From Marsupella aquatica (Eukaryota > Marchantiophyta), in assembly GCA_973895155.1 (NCBI GenBank), contig OZ316895.1, positions 23,994,001-24,058,000 of the forward strand: 64,000 nt of DNA, in the 5' to 3' direction. Below the pieces are notes generated by a model. The model had not been told where the DNA came from. It saw only the letters and a program-made list of their open reading frames with translations, and did no database searches. Positions 25,151-37,200 of this stretch are shown here, one piece after another. The first letter of the stretch is position 1. Every line of letters begins with the position of its first letter. The translations under genes and the position numbers were made by a program.

Positions 25151-25383
25151 ATTCACCTCTTTTGTTGTTCTTCTGATAGTGTCACTATTGTCACACGTGG
25201 CTGGGTTTAGGTGCCTGTCCACTGATTTTTCACTTTTGACTTTTACTTTCCCCTTCCGAGTTATTCGGGGAAACTCTGATACTTTCTTGCATCTACTTGT
25301 ACAGTTAGTGAATAAAAAGATTACACAAATTTTCATTCTATTCTTTCTCATGCAAGAGTTTTTTGTCTCAGTTCTCAATCACA
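25151..25383 (+). repeat. Copia 3' LTR
   Basis: The partner of 20453-20691. It is preceded by a purine tract and ends in CTCAATCACA, and is followed directly by a short sequence leading into the tandem block at 25400-25565. Confidence 0.85.
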
Positions 25384-25399
25384 ATAATGGTGAATTGGA

Positions 25400-25565
25400 G
25401 ACTCTTTCAATCCTTGTCAACCAGCAATTAATCATTGGCATCTGAGCTCTGGAATAGTCATGAACATATGTTGCTCTCTATTCTTTCAATCCTTGTCAAC
25501 AAACAATTAACCATTGGCACCTGAGCCCTGCAAATGGGGAAGGGCCACGCACATATGTTGCTGGC
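25400..25565. repeat. Tandem block with primer-binding-site-like sequence
   Basis: Two units of about 80 bp (25400-25479 and 25480-25565) share CTTTCAATCCTTGTCAAC, then CATTGGC-CCTGAG-CCTG, then CATATGTTGCT. The middle part (ATTGGCATCTGAGCTCTGG in unit 1) resembles the TTGGTATCAGAGC primer site found after copia LTRs. The first block also recurs once upstream of the 5' LTR (about 20405-20423). This looks like LTR/primer-site junction DNA of a related element, duplicated in place. Confidence 0.6.
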
Positions 25566-27233
25566 TCCATGCCGCCTATTGATGGTATATATCAACCAGG
25601 TCACAAATGATAAAAGTTGCACACTCACAACTCGGCCACAGTGATCTCATGACAAAACAATGACTCGCACTCAATCGCAACATGGTCCCTGCACGACTGA
25701 AATAGTGAGACATCCACAATCACAACATGGCCACACAGAGCTGTATTAAGACAGAACATGGCCAAACTACAATGCTGCGAGGCAAAGGCCAACGGACTGC
25801 ACTGGGCTAGTCCGCTCATAATGGCCCTTCTGCATCGTGACATGGCCCACTCCGCTAGAGTGCGAGACGGAGGCATTTGGCTTTGTCCGCTCATAATAGA
25901 GCTTCGCACAAATCAGCGGGGGAAAAGGAATTGAGCTACTCCGCTCGTAACAGCCATTTTAATGAGTTCACAGAAGACTTGTCTGCCTTGCTTCCAAGAC
26001 AATGAACAGACGTTTGTCCACTCCTCAGGAAGGTCAGTCGTTACATTGAACAACACATGATAGCCATACTTGATTCAATTCCCCTTGGAAGACTATGCAC
26101 TCAAATCCCGCTGGCAAACCGCAAATATCTTCCGTCTGGTTTGAACAAGGGTGAACCTTCATCACCGGCGGTGCCAAAAAGTGCAGAAGGTGATCGAATC
26201 GACATAGCCAGAGAGAAGATGGTAACTGAAGGCACCCAAATCCGCCACACTTGAAATGCGTTGGTCTGTAATATTTACCCAGGAAGCCTATTCGGGATAA
26301 ACGTTAACGAATTGCCGAAGAGGCCGCAGAGTCTAACGGATTGCCAAAGAGGACGCATACATGAAGCCCCCGTTTATTGTAAGCTGGAATGACAGGAATT
26401 TGGATCTTGGCATCCAAACTATGCATTGGGGTCACACTCATGTCGTCGTCGAGCCCCAACCTCGTGAGCTTTTACTAGGTTGTTTACCATACACACGAAG
26501 GTGTATGTCTCTGTTTCGAAGCGACAGAGTGAGCTTGCTAGTGTCGTGAACGACTCAAACCAACAACTCCGCCACACGAACACAGCATCCTCGAACCCCC
26601 ACTTACAAGTCAGGACACAGGGAAAATTCACGTCGCAGGAAAAAACAAATGGCAACTAAATACAATCATCCATTTGAAAGAAGAAACACATTCAATCCTG
26701 GTTTTTTCTTCCGCCCCGGAAGATAAAGAAAATTGGCGCTATCTTCGAAGCAGTTCGCAAAGGTCTAAATATATACACAAGAGGCTAAATTGGAACGGCA
26801 ACTTAGGGAACTACTGTACTTTTCGTTGGGTAAGATGAGAAGGGCCACGAAATACACTAGGCGGAAACTCAGCAGACGACATCGGCAATATAAGTCCCGG
26901 TTGGGATATGTCGTGGGCACTTGCGTACTTCACTTCAACAGGGAAAATTTCAGCCGCTGCTATTAATTCTGGGTTGGTCAAATTGACCCGATGGCAGCAA
27001 CAAACCTTGATGGTAGACATAACCTCTCAATAGATAGAGAGAGATATGTAAAATGCCCACTGGAAACTACAGTTCCAAAAGGGATTTTCGGAAGAAAATT
27101 TACAATGAAGGCTGGCTTCAAATTTTCACACGTACCGCTGTTATCTATAATCACTAACGAACATTTGCCCACAGCAAACATGACTTCGCTCATGATATCT
27201 CACCTCGATCCAGAGAGGAAGAATATACGAAAA
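25566..27233. other. Intergenic, 3' flank of the ARM/TOG-like gene
   Basis: No gene is supported. Short recurring phrases occur (TCCGCTCATAAT at about 25821 and 25888, with a variant near 25939; ATTGCC-AAGAGG-CGCA twice near 26310-26355). The segment just left of 27234 should contain the 3' UTR of the minus-strand gene. Confidence 0.45.
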
Positions 27234-29936
27234 TTAGTTGGCAACACATGTTACCCGCAAAACAGCTTGTGCTGTTAGGGGAGTGAGGCTGCTCATACAA
27301 AACTGCTCCCATGGGTCCGTAACTTCGCTCTGGTCATCATCATCCGTCTTCTGTGTGGGCTGAACCTGGCTACTACATTGCCTGTGTACGGCATGTAAAT
27401 CAACTACGAGTTTTCGGGCGGCTTCACGTGCTTCCGGAAGTTGATCATTCAACTGGGCCGCGGCAATTTGAATGAGTGGTTCTAAGCCGTAGGTCGTTAT
27501 TCCATCTACGCCCTGAATTCATTCAAGGAACCAGGTGACCTATGTCAGCAATTTCAAGTAATTGAGCAGACATTTTGCAAGTCTCTCTACTTTTGACATG
27601 ACCCAAACAAAGGTGACATGAACTTCGTTAGATATTCCATTAACTTCCCTTAGAAAGACTCAGACAAAGCTGCTCGAGAAAACAGATGCAAGACTGACTG
27701 GAAATACCGACATCTAATTTCATTAACAATGAAATTAACTTCCACTCTGGAAAACTAATTCACGAGAACACATGCAAAACTAGACGACAATGGCTCAAAA
27801 CGCCTATTACTAAATTCCACAAAAAGATTAGGCACAAACCAAAACACTTCGGAAGGGGAGGGAAAAGAAAACTTACAAGTCTGGAGACGCTTTTGTAAAC
27901 GCATGTCGCGGCCTTCGCACGGACTCGTGGATTACGATGCCTGGCATATGGCCGTAGTTTCTCCAACGAAGGGTTCGGAGAAATCCAGCTGGTCATTCCG
28001 ACAAGAGCCCTCTCGGCTTCTTCACAAACAAATCTCTTGTCCTGCGTAGCCTTCAAAAGTAGCTGAAGCAACTGCACATGCAAACAGGACGATGTCCTGT
28101 TGTTAGTTGACCACTTTTTCAACGGCTATACCGACCTAGATAACCCGTTACCGACTATCTCGCGGGTCAAATTGGTTACCGCTCTATGGTCCCACAGTCA
28201 AATAATAGAGGCAGAGCACGCTGGAATGTCACCCGCAGTCTATGTGGTGAAGAATTTTGCGCTAGAGATTATTATCAAAGCGCCACTCTCGCCTAGCAAC
28301 AGTCTCGTGTCGCTTATCAGACACTGGTATGTAGAGCCCGAGAAGAGACGGGTCCTCACACAAATGCATGAGTTCAAAGCAGGATGGCATTGAGCGAAGA
28401 AGTGATAAGGACACCAGATTTCAGGGAGGGGTTGATACTCGTGCGTCACAGTTACGGCATCTTCGGAAAAACACCCGGTAAGCTATTACCGACTTACCAT
28501 ACATGTGAATTTGGTTTAAAGAATCCATCATGTGTCGAGGGAACCGACTCCCATCCTCTGGGAGAGCAATTTGATGAAGAACGTGGCTGGATGAGTTGAA
28601 ATGGTGCAAGAAAACAACTACTCCATTCGGGGAATTCGGACAACCCATATTCATAGGAATCCCGCCGGCTTTACTATTGTGTTTTATACATCCCAAATAG
28701 CGGTACCTACTGACATTGCCTACAATCAGTATGAGCGATACATACACATGGAGACAAGGGTTGAAGTCCACCGAGACCAAACTAGGCACGGCAACAAAGA
28801 TTGTACAGAGACTTCCACGTCAGAAAGAGGGAAGCGGAAACTTTACCAGAGGGTCAAGGACATCAAGCATTTGATCTTGGTATGCTTTGAACAAATCCGT
28901 CGTGGCCATCAATGCGGTCTTGCAAAGTGCACTGCGTGGATTCTTCATCGCCTTTATCACTAGATTCACGACATTGTTTCTACAAAGAAACAAAGAAACG
29001 GAGATCAGAACTTGCCGCAGGAACAGGACAGACACTCTCCGTGTAGGAATCGACCAGGGAGACTAAGAGCCGAGACAAAGCTCCACCTTCTGTACTGAAG
29101 GCCATAATAACACCATCAGAGCTGATTTAGACCAAGCACTGACGACGCCAAGGTGAGGGAATCAACTTACAAGATCTCTTGCATGGATGCCGGCTCGAAA
29201 ACAGCTAGTCTGCGCACATCGTTGAGAGCTTCCAAGACGATCAACCACTCCTTGGAATCCAGTCTACCAAGCAATGTCTGAATACGGAGACCAAAAGGCA
29301 CATCAGTGGCAGTGGTGGGGGGGACAAGTTCAACTATCAACGGGTACATGAACATGACCGAGAAATAACATAAGACGCGCAGTTCTTCGAGTCCGCCTAC
29401 AGAACACCACATTTCAGCTACATTGTAAGTTACAACAGGCCACAAGGGAAGCGGCGGATTACTTGAAAAGGGAGCACACGCGACGATCTCCAAATTTCTT
29501 ACGGTAGGAGAATTTTGAAGGACGGACTGTAGTTGCGCATGGCCTATACCCGCGACTGAGAATGACACCACAATAATGGGAGAAAGGGGCATCTTACGCT
29601 CAAGTGTGCATCGGCATTCTGCAGGGGAGTCAGATCTTCAGATAAGATGTACTCGATATCTGCAGCCAACGGTTCAGCTGGAACTTCCATTTGGTGTACA
29701 TTCGTATGAACCTTTTGCTGCTGCTTCGCAACGACGACTGCTGCTGGGTCTCGTTCTCTGAGAGGTCGGCAACTCTTGCTACTCTTCATACATTCCTGGT
29801 TCTCGTCGTTAGGGCCATTAGGGCCACCACTTACGGGAACCTTCATATTGGCTTGCTGCTGTGCCTGTTTCTTCCCGACACTCCGTCTTTCTGACGGTAG
29901 AACTGCATTCACGCTTCTGAGAGCTGTCTCGGACAT
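27234..29936 (-). CDS. ARM-repeat / TOG-like (CLASP-N-type) protein
   Basis: Five exons: 29598-29936, 29171-29277, 28847-28979, 27877-28071 and 27234-27512, all GT-AG and in phase, 350 residues. It belongs to the small plant ARM-repeat family that includes Arabidopsis At4g15830: N-terminal MSETALRSVNAVLPSER, an acidic linker ending DIEYILSEDLTPLQ, then the helical array (LLGRLDSKEWLIVLEALND, AMKNPRSALCKTALM, LLLKATQDKRFVCEEAERAL, ARHRNPRVRAKAAT, LNDQLPEAREAARKL) and a C-terminal DPWEQFCMSSLTPLTAQAVL. The paired helices with Trp and conserved turn residues resemble TOG/CLASP-N domains that bind tubulin; a microtubule role here is inference. There is no signal peptide or membrane segment. The start is set by similarity to family N-termini. 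A 110-codon upstream frame (29947-30276) ends just before it. Confidence 0.9.
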
Positions 29937-31450
29937 GAAGGGCCGTCTAATGCTTTGGTCGGGTGTCGGATGTGCGTTGCCAGTCACCGGCTGTCTGACC
30001 GTCTGCCTTCCAATCCCGGCCGGTAATAGAACGATTCGCAAGAAACTCTCCTCCGTCCGGAATGTTGAACGAAAACGAGAAACGGTGCAGTCCTAGATCT
30101 GTTCCACCACACTCCGCCTCCGTCCCCTGCTCTAGTAACCGGAATGGCAACTCTTCTACTATCCTGCTGTAGATGACAGCAAGCAGTGGCAAAGCGACGA
30201 GAGCTCGGTGCCGTAGCTTGACGAGACTAACAAGAGCTTCGAATTCGCAGAAAGAAACGGGAAACGCAACCTGCATTCACCAATTAGTTGCGCCTGCGCA
30301 GTTTCTACAACTTCGGCTACAAAACTGAAAGGCTTGCACTCCTACGTGCGGAAACAGGCTCCAAACAATGATACACGTCTCCGTGGCACAATTCAATAGA
30401 ACCGACAACATGGGCAAACTAAATTTCGAAATCCGAAACTCGTCCAGAAAAGAAAGTGCCTTCTGCATCCACAACACCGGCCACCAAGACTCAAAAAAGC
30501 GGGCCGCCCTTGATCAGCTCCAATCCCGGAAGCGACGTGCACTGTACTACAGTACCAACTAAACGAACCTCGATCCAATGTGCCTCAGTTACCACGTCAC
30601 AGCCGGCACCTTCCCCTCCTGTTCCCCTCTCAATGCCCGTCCTCCTCACCTCCGACAGTCAACACAATCGATGCGATCTCTCGAACGTACCGAATAACCT
30701 CGATCTCGCCCAGTCAAGCAATGACCACCACCAACAGTAGCGCTCTGCCTCCGTTCTTTTCGATTGGACTCACTCCCCCGCCTCCTCCATATGATACAGA
30801 ATCGATCCTCCTCCCATGCCTTTTCCCCGACCTCTCTCCTCTTAACCTCTTCTGGACTTCCCCTTCTTATTTTATTGCGATCTCTCCCACTTCTTCCTCT
30901 CGTCAATCAACATTCCCTCACTCAACTCTTCTCTAGTAGTTCTCTGCCTCTCTCCTCTACAGTGATCAGCCGCTCAGCAACAAACTCCTCGAGAAGCTCG
31001 TCAGCGATGGCGGTGCCCCACTCCTCTCCTCTCCAGTGTGTCTGTGTGTGTCAATGAAGCCAGCAATGTTTCCAAGGAGCCGTTCTGTCTCTCAACCTAC
31101 GGGAGCAAAGCTTCCAAGGAGCCGTTCTGTCTCACTCTCACTGTGTACTCACTACCATTCTCTCCACCTGCGTGTTTTGCCGTGTAGAAGCTCTTTCAAA
31201 GACCCCGCCCTTGCGCATCAATGGAAACCAAGAGGAGAGGAGAGGAAAGGAAAGGAAGGAAAGGCAAGAGGCAACAAAGAGGCCCGCCCGCAATTACCGG
31301 GACCAGGCGGTCGGGACTCCCGGAAGGGAGCCGGTTACCGGTCACGACCCTCCCGGTAACAAAACTCCAAACGACGGTCAAAACCATGCGCGGATCCGCG
31401 GATGGGCCCCGCCTCAGCCATTTTCTTGTGTCGACAATTAGCCAATAAGC
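29937..31450 (-). promoter_or_regulatory. Upstream region of the ARM/TOG-like gene
   Basis: Directly upstream on the sense strand is a 110-codon open frame with its own ATG (30276) and a stop at 29947-29949, ten bases before the gene's ATG. Further up, 30580-31200 is CT-rich on the plus strand (GA-rich in sense), as also seen upstream of the syntaxin and SERK genes. A 42-bp unit with TTCCAAGGAGCCGTTCTGTC occurs twice (31070-31094 and 31112-31133). I cannot place a transcription start. Confidence 0.35.
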
Positions 31451-33154
31451 CAATTGCTTACCTGGGAAACACGCAGGCTAATATTATTTAGTCTGACATT
31501 TATATTGTTTTTGTTTCATTCGCCACCACCTAATGTACTGTACGGGAACGCTAGCCAGGAAATACTCTTCAATAGTGAGAAAGTAATGTATAATTGAAAG
31601 AAAATATTAGATAATCAGACCTCTGCTTCGGTAGGTGTAAAAGAGTAACCATCTTGGCTAATGTTTAAAAACAAGAGCCTGCTAGCCTGTGGGCCCTCGT
31701 GACAGGTGCTCTTGTCCTCGTAGGGTAAGCTTCATTGGTGGGTGGTGATTGAATTTTATTATTAGAGCGAGATTGTCAACAAGTTTCTGGCGAAAGGTTG
31801 CATCTATGAGTATTTTTATTTTGTTATTTCATTTCTCAGTGTGTGTCCTTTAGAGTTTCCACGGGATTCCTTACAACCCGCCCCCCCCCCTTGCAAGATT
31901 CCCTTCTGTTTTTGGTCAGCCCCTCAAGAAATTCAGGTCCCTTACCCTATCTTCCTGTGGGGCACACTTAATCGGTTGGCTCAATATCATTTGTCTGAAG
32001 GGTGCCAACACAATTGCATCCACTAATTTTTGGTGGCGGATAGCTACAGGATTATTGTGCTCTGGATGCTAATTTACTTTGAATAGTTTCTTGAGCATGA
32101 ATTAACCGGTGTCAGCCCCAAACCAACTAGGCAGGATTTTTGGTGTGGGCATGGGTACACTAGAGTAAATTGCTTGGGAATCACCCACCCTATTCCTGGT
32201 TGCAATGGATTGGTAATAGATATGTGGGTGCACAAGTAATCAATAACTTAAAAAAAACTAGCACCCAGCACCAGAATTTAACCTCCCATACATGGTGGGC
32301 TGGGAAATGATACAGATAGTATAGAGAAATTGGATGCACGTAAATTTTGGGACAATATAACTTGGAAAACTTAATATGAGCCAAGGAAATGGAGCCGAAA
32401 TTATATTCTAGACAATAGACCTACCCTGAATTCATGCATTTAATAGCTGTTGGTGTTTCTTTCAAAAAACTTTTTACATCTATTTGGTTGCCAAAAAAGT
32501 TTTCATGCAAATCATTCCTATGCGTCTACTTTTGTCATGTCATGTCACTTTTTGTCAAGAAAAGTCACCAGTCATGCCTGGGTAAAGGTAGTATTCCAAA
32601 ACTTTTGGGACATGCACTAAATGCACTAAAGGAGTCACTACCTTTACGAGTATACATCCGGCAAAACTTTACATGAGGCAAAATGCCCAAGAAAATGGTG
32701 TCTCTGTTGAAATAATACACCTCAAACAAATGTTTTATCTAGATATCAGCCAACACAAGGGTAACCTAGCCTGAGAAAAGAATCTGGTCGGGAAAAATTA
32801 AAATGCCCCCCTCACCAAAATAGAAGCAAAGGACATAATTTCTAGGCGGTTAAAAGTCAAGTGAACCAAGTTACAACTCACCATGCTACCACCACGGTAC
32901 ATCTCGACTGTCCGTTGTCAGAATCGACGAGTCAAGTAGCTTACTGTAACCGGTGGCTTAGATACTGTCAGCCAGTCGTACTTCAGGACTTTATTACCGA
33001 GCACTCCGGGATGGTCCGTCCCGTCATTGCCGGCTTTGTTACCGTTGAACGTTCCCAAGTCTTCTCGTGTTCACGGATGAACGGCGAACGCAATCGGGCA
33101 AGGTGTACCGTCACTCGTGGGTCCTTTCTATTTCTCGAGTAGAAGAGGGTAGTA

Positions 33155-33536
33155 CAGTGGTCCCTCGTTAAATCCCTCTTTAAAACGGCACTAAATAAGT
33201 GCAAGCAATCCGTCGACTTCCAATAGGGGAAGAAAATAATTTTCCACCTTCCCTCGTTATTCGATGAGAGGAGAAATTCTAGAATTGGTCTTTCTGGGGT
33301 TTCTTTTTTCATTTTGCAGTCCGTTGGTTCCCAACACGGGAAGAAAATAATTTTGCACCTTCTCTATTTATTCGATACCAACAAGAATTCTTGAATTTGG
33401 TCTCTGTGGGAGTTTTCCAATAGGAGAAGACAGTTTTGCACTCAATGTTTGCCTCATTATTCGATAATAGCAAGAATTCTCAGGTCTTCACGGGGTTTTT
33501 CTCAAGTTTTCTTTTGCAATTAGGTAGGGACAAGTG
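33155..33536. mobile_element. Probable MITE, TA-flanked, Tc1/mariner-pogo-like ends
   Basis: The left end CAGTGGTCCCTCGTTAAATC follows TA (33153-33154). The right end, read inward on the other strand, is CACTTGTCCCTACCTAATTG and is followed by TA (33537-33538). The ends match at about 14 of 20 positions. CAGT-initial ends with a TA target duplication are typical of pogo/mariner-type elements. The 382-bp body has no transposase; it contains about three imperfect units with GGGAAGAAAATAATTTT and TTATTCGAT. Confidence 0.55.
33211..33520. repeat. Three imperfect ~100 bp tandem units inside the MITE
   Basis: Units begin near 33211, 33321 and 33411. Each carries a (G)GGAAGAAAATAATTTT-CACCTT-type block, a TTATTCGAT block, and an AATTCT-GAATTTGGTCTCT-type block. 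The third is the most diverged. Confidence 0.7.
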
Positions 33537-34044
33537 TAATAAGTTGTTATACAACCCGTCTCAATTCTTCAATTCTGTAATTGTCCAAAACATAGCAAAA
33601 GTAATGGAAACCCAAGCCAGGATAGACCAAATTTACTTACTCCTCTAGCATATCCCAAAATTAAAAATTTATTTCAATTTACGAATATAAAATTATTACA
33701 ATTGAGCTCAAATTTTGGAAAATGTGGTCCATGGGAGTTTAAACTATCAACCTTGTGATCCATGGGGACTTCAAATTCAAAATTAATCACCTTGCAAATA
33801 TGTTTCTTGACGGCTCTTAATTTCTGTCCTCTCTTTACCTTCAGTGTGCCTCCCTTTCCCCTTGCGCCGCCTTGCCTAATATTGTCCTGTCTACCTGCCT
33901 TTTGGTTCCTTTGTGGCCCCCTATTGCTGCCTGTAGCTCTCAACCTAAAAAATATATTTCTGGAAAGCATAACCCTAACTAGAACCAACTTTGTATTGAG
34001 CAAAGAATCTACCTCAAAATGAACCTGCCTGCAGTCATTCTTAA

Positions 34045-34290
34045 GGTTGTTACTGTTTCACCCATGTAAGAGAAGATGGTAAGAAGATTCCTTATTTATA
34101 TTTTACTAGATTAATATATGATTGTTAGATCTCCCTAGATCTAAGGTTAACTATCAGATTCTGACTATGGGGGTCTCTGGCTAAGCGAGGAACTGGTTGA
34201 TCCAAGAGAGAAGGCCTGGCAAAATTTCCCCAGCGAAGACTTTGCAGTGAGGTGGGATCTGGCGGATTTTAACCACTACCCAAAAAGCTG
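34045..34290 (+). repeat. Dispersed repeat family A, copy 3
   Basis: Contains GAGAAGATGGTAAGAAGATT, ATCAGATTCTGACTATGGGG, GCGAGGAACTGG and AAGACTTTGCAGTGAGGTGG in the family order. This copy and the one at 57.5 kb share the spacer between the second and third blocks. Confidence 0.7.
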
Positions 34291-37200
34291 AACCTGACCA
34301 TTGAGACAGTCAGATGTACCTTTGTTTAATCACATGAACATGGATGAACATGCTATGTCAGATCTTCAGGTTTCATTGCATTGCCACATAACAAACTAAC
34401 AAAGTAACCTGGAGACAGGATCCTAAAACCAGGTAACTCAATGAAGGAAAAAAAACTAGGAGACCAAAAAGCTCAATAAAGGAGAAAAACTAGGAAGACC
34501 AAAAAGCTGCTAGTCTACTATTATAGTAAACTGAAAAGCCTGGTAGAGTTACTTTAGCAACAATGCTAGAAAGAAAAAAATGGATACTTCATGGGCTACT
34601 TTAAGAAAAGTAGTATGTCAAAATTTGGGATTTATGTACATAGGCCGCAAGTTAAGAAAGACAAAACGAATTCAAATTTCTTGATGAGGAAAAAACATAA
34701 TTATGGTCCTCCTTTTTCTCATAGAAAGCCTGCAAAAGAAGGGGCCCACTGTGGCATGTCCTCGGGCTCCCACGGTACCGGTACTCCTCGTAACTGCCGG
34801 TCATCCTGCCCACGGTATCAGTGCCCTTAGATAAACTACCTATTGATTTATTTATTTTTCCCTTTGGAAAGATTCCATTGACTGTACTCGCCTAGGGACA
34901 AGTAAAGAGTAAAGGGGCCCAAAAAACTATGTAGATAATTTTTTCATTGTCTCTTTTTACGGACCACATTAAAGTTTTTTTCCAAAATTCGAGACTCCAC
35001 AGCATACCACATCATCATGACTCATTGTAAATAGATATGAATTGGTTTACAAAATAAAATTACTTCACCATTCGTGTTTGTGATAGTACTTTGGTAAACC
35101 TTGATGTAAAAATGTTTCAAAAATAACCATTTTATTTACCCTGAGTAATCAACTCTTCAATTAGTAATAGGCTCACCCGCCATTTTATATTTACCCTGAG
35201 TAACCGACTGCCCACCCTCATTTTGAATTGTGGTTCAATTGAGTAAATAAATCTCTCTCCGCAAGCTCTGCAACTAGAGCACTGATGACAAAATAATCAA
35301 TGATGGGATAGAGTGCCTCTATAACTTGAAAATTGTCTGGACCGGTTGTTTTTCAAGAACAAAAAAGAAAGGAGAATAGCGATGGTCTCTGTGTCATGAC
35401 AATTTTCTCGACCTTCTGCTGTCACTCGCTTTTTAAGAAGAAGGAAGAAGTGGACAGGATTCTCTATAGGTTGACAATTCTCTCGACCTTGTGTTACAAA
35501 TTGCCCATCTATACAGACTAGCTATCTCTATAAAGAATTTAATTTTTCAGAACACATCATCACACATTGTATAATACATTTATCTATATCACACATTCTC
35601 CAACACATATCTCACTACTTTTCAATCTCAATCAAAACAAATAGGGGTCCACGAACTAATTTTAGCTTGAAGGAAACTTTCACTTGCACATGAACATTTG
35701 AAGGGGGAAGCCAGGAGGAGGCGGAGGACCTACGGTCATTTTCCTATTTTAGACGTGCAACTTATTCCATCCAATTGATACTGGATTATAAAGAATTATT
35801 CATATCGATTTAGAGTTCCACTCTTCTCCTCAATTATGTTATGTTATACCCATGAGATGACACAAAGCTTACATCTTTGGCCTTCCCTTATCCAACTGTT
35901 ATTAATTTGTTTATACGCATCTAGCCACATCTTGGGTTAACAACAGTTTAATCTCTAGCTCATCTCACTCTCTCTTCAACTCATTGGTGATTTGTCAGTA
36001 CTCATCTAACCATGTCCTGGGTACTACATCTTTCTCTCATCCAATCATTATCCATTGTTTTGCCCGTACTCATTTAACCATGATGTGGGTTTAGTACCAG
36101 TTCCAAGGAGTTAAGCTTTTCCTAGCTATAGATGCCCATTTCCAAGCTTATCTTTGGGAACTTTTGTTTGCCCATCCTCGATGTATACCTAGCATCTTAA
36201 TATGCCATCCTGTTTTTTTCCTCATGGTCTGTTTATGAGGTGTCATTGTGGCAAGGAAGCTTCCATTGCCATTCAAATATGGTGTCATTTTCCTAACTGT
36301 TAGATGGACCTAAAGGATCCACTGTGCACCTTTACCATGAGCCACCCATCTATCTCTCTGCAGCTTGTACACTCTTAGAAATTCAGTTGGCAATCCGAAT
36401 ACTCCTCACAGTGTCCGACCACCCGGTGGCCTCCTTCCACTTGACAACACTTCCGCTTGACAACACTGTGCAACTCAGTGGCACTGGGCTAGTTAAAACA
36501 TATTATCTGACCCCAATAGAGGCAGACATAGCTTTCGCTTGAAGCTGAGAACCCCAACTAAGTCTTTCTGGCACTCTTATTTTCAACTACTATTTTCAAT
36601 TCTCAACTGCCACTTTTGGTAAAGCCTTCCCTGGATAAGACCTTCACTAAGATCACCTTTGGGCCTACTAAATCTGTAGCATTAAGCATTCAATCAATCT
36701 AAACTGTTCAATCACATACTTACCTTCCTTAGTTGATTGTGGGACTCTTCTGCTATATATTATAGGTGTGTGGTTCATGTATGTTTTGGCTTTCAATCTG
36801 AGTGTTTGATCACTTTGAGGGGCAATAAGTATATCAAAAGTAATTATTCAAAGTAGGGCAAAGCAATAATCTTAAAATCTCATCTCCCCCTAATATTAAA
36901 GAAGACAACAACAAAAAACCATTAGAGATATCTGCAAACTCGCCCTTATTGTCATGGTTGAATTTTGCAAACCATGGGTCTATTAACATACATTTAAGAG
37001 AAATTCAGCCAAGCTGAAGACTGACTAGAGAAAAATATGATGGGTTTGTGAAGGTCTCACTCCAAAAACAGCTCTAGGCAATTAGAGACTAAGGCAGGGT
37101 TGTCATGAGGGAGTGGATGAGAATCATTGAGAACCAACAGGTCTTAGACAAAAGGTTTTTGCCTTCTCGACAAATTGTGATCAATGCACAAAAGTCTTAA

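Larger units (their letters stand above)
20453..25383 (+). mobile_element. Degenerate Ty1/copia LTR retrotransposon
   Basis: Long terminal repeats at 20453-20691 and 25151-25383 flank remnants of gag, protease, integrase, reverse transcriptase and RNase H in copia order (integrase before RT). The LTRs match along their whole length, with about 19 substitutions and two small indels by eye (roughly 92% identical), so the insertion is not recent. The left edges are ragged, and no convincing 5-bp target duplication is visible. A purine tract (CTGAGGGGA, about 25138-25145) precedes the 3' LTR as a polypurine tract should. No standard initiator-Met primer site follows the 5' LTR. Many stops and frameshifts mean it cannot move on its own. 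Confidence 0.93.

Noticed and set aside
20448-25388. Five-base target-site duplication for the copia element
   Set aside because: The bases next to the two LTR homology ends (GTACC on the left, ATAAT on the right) do not match, and the left LTR edge is uncertain.
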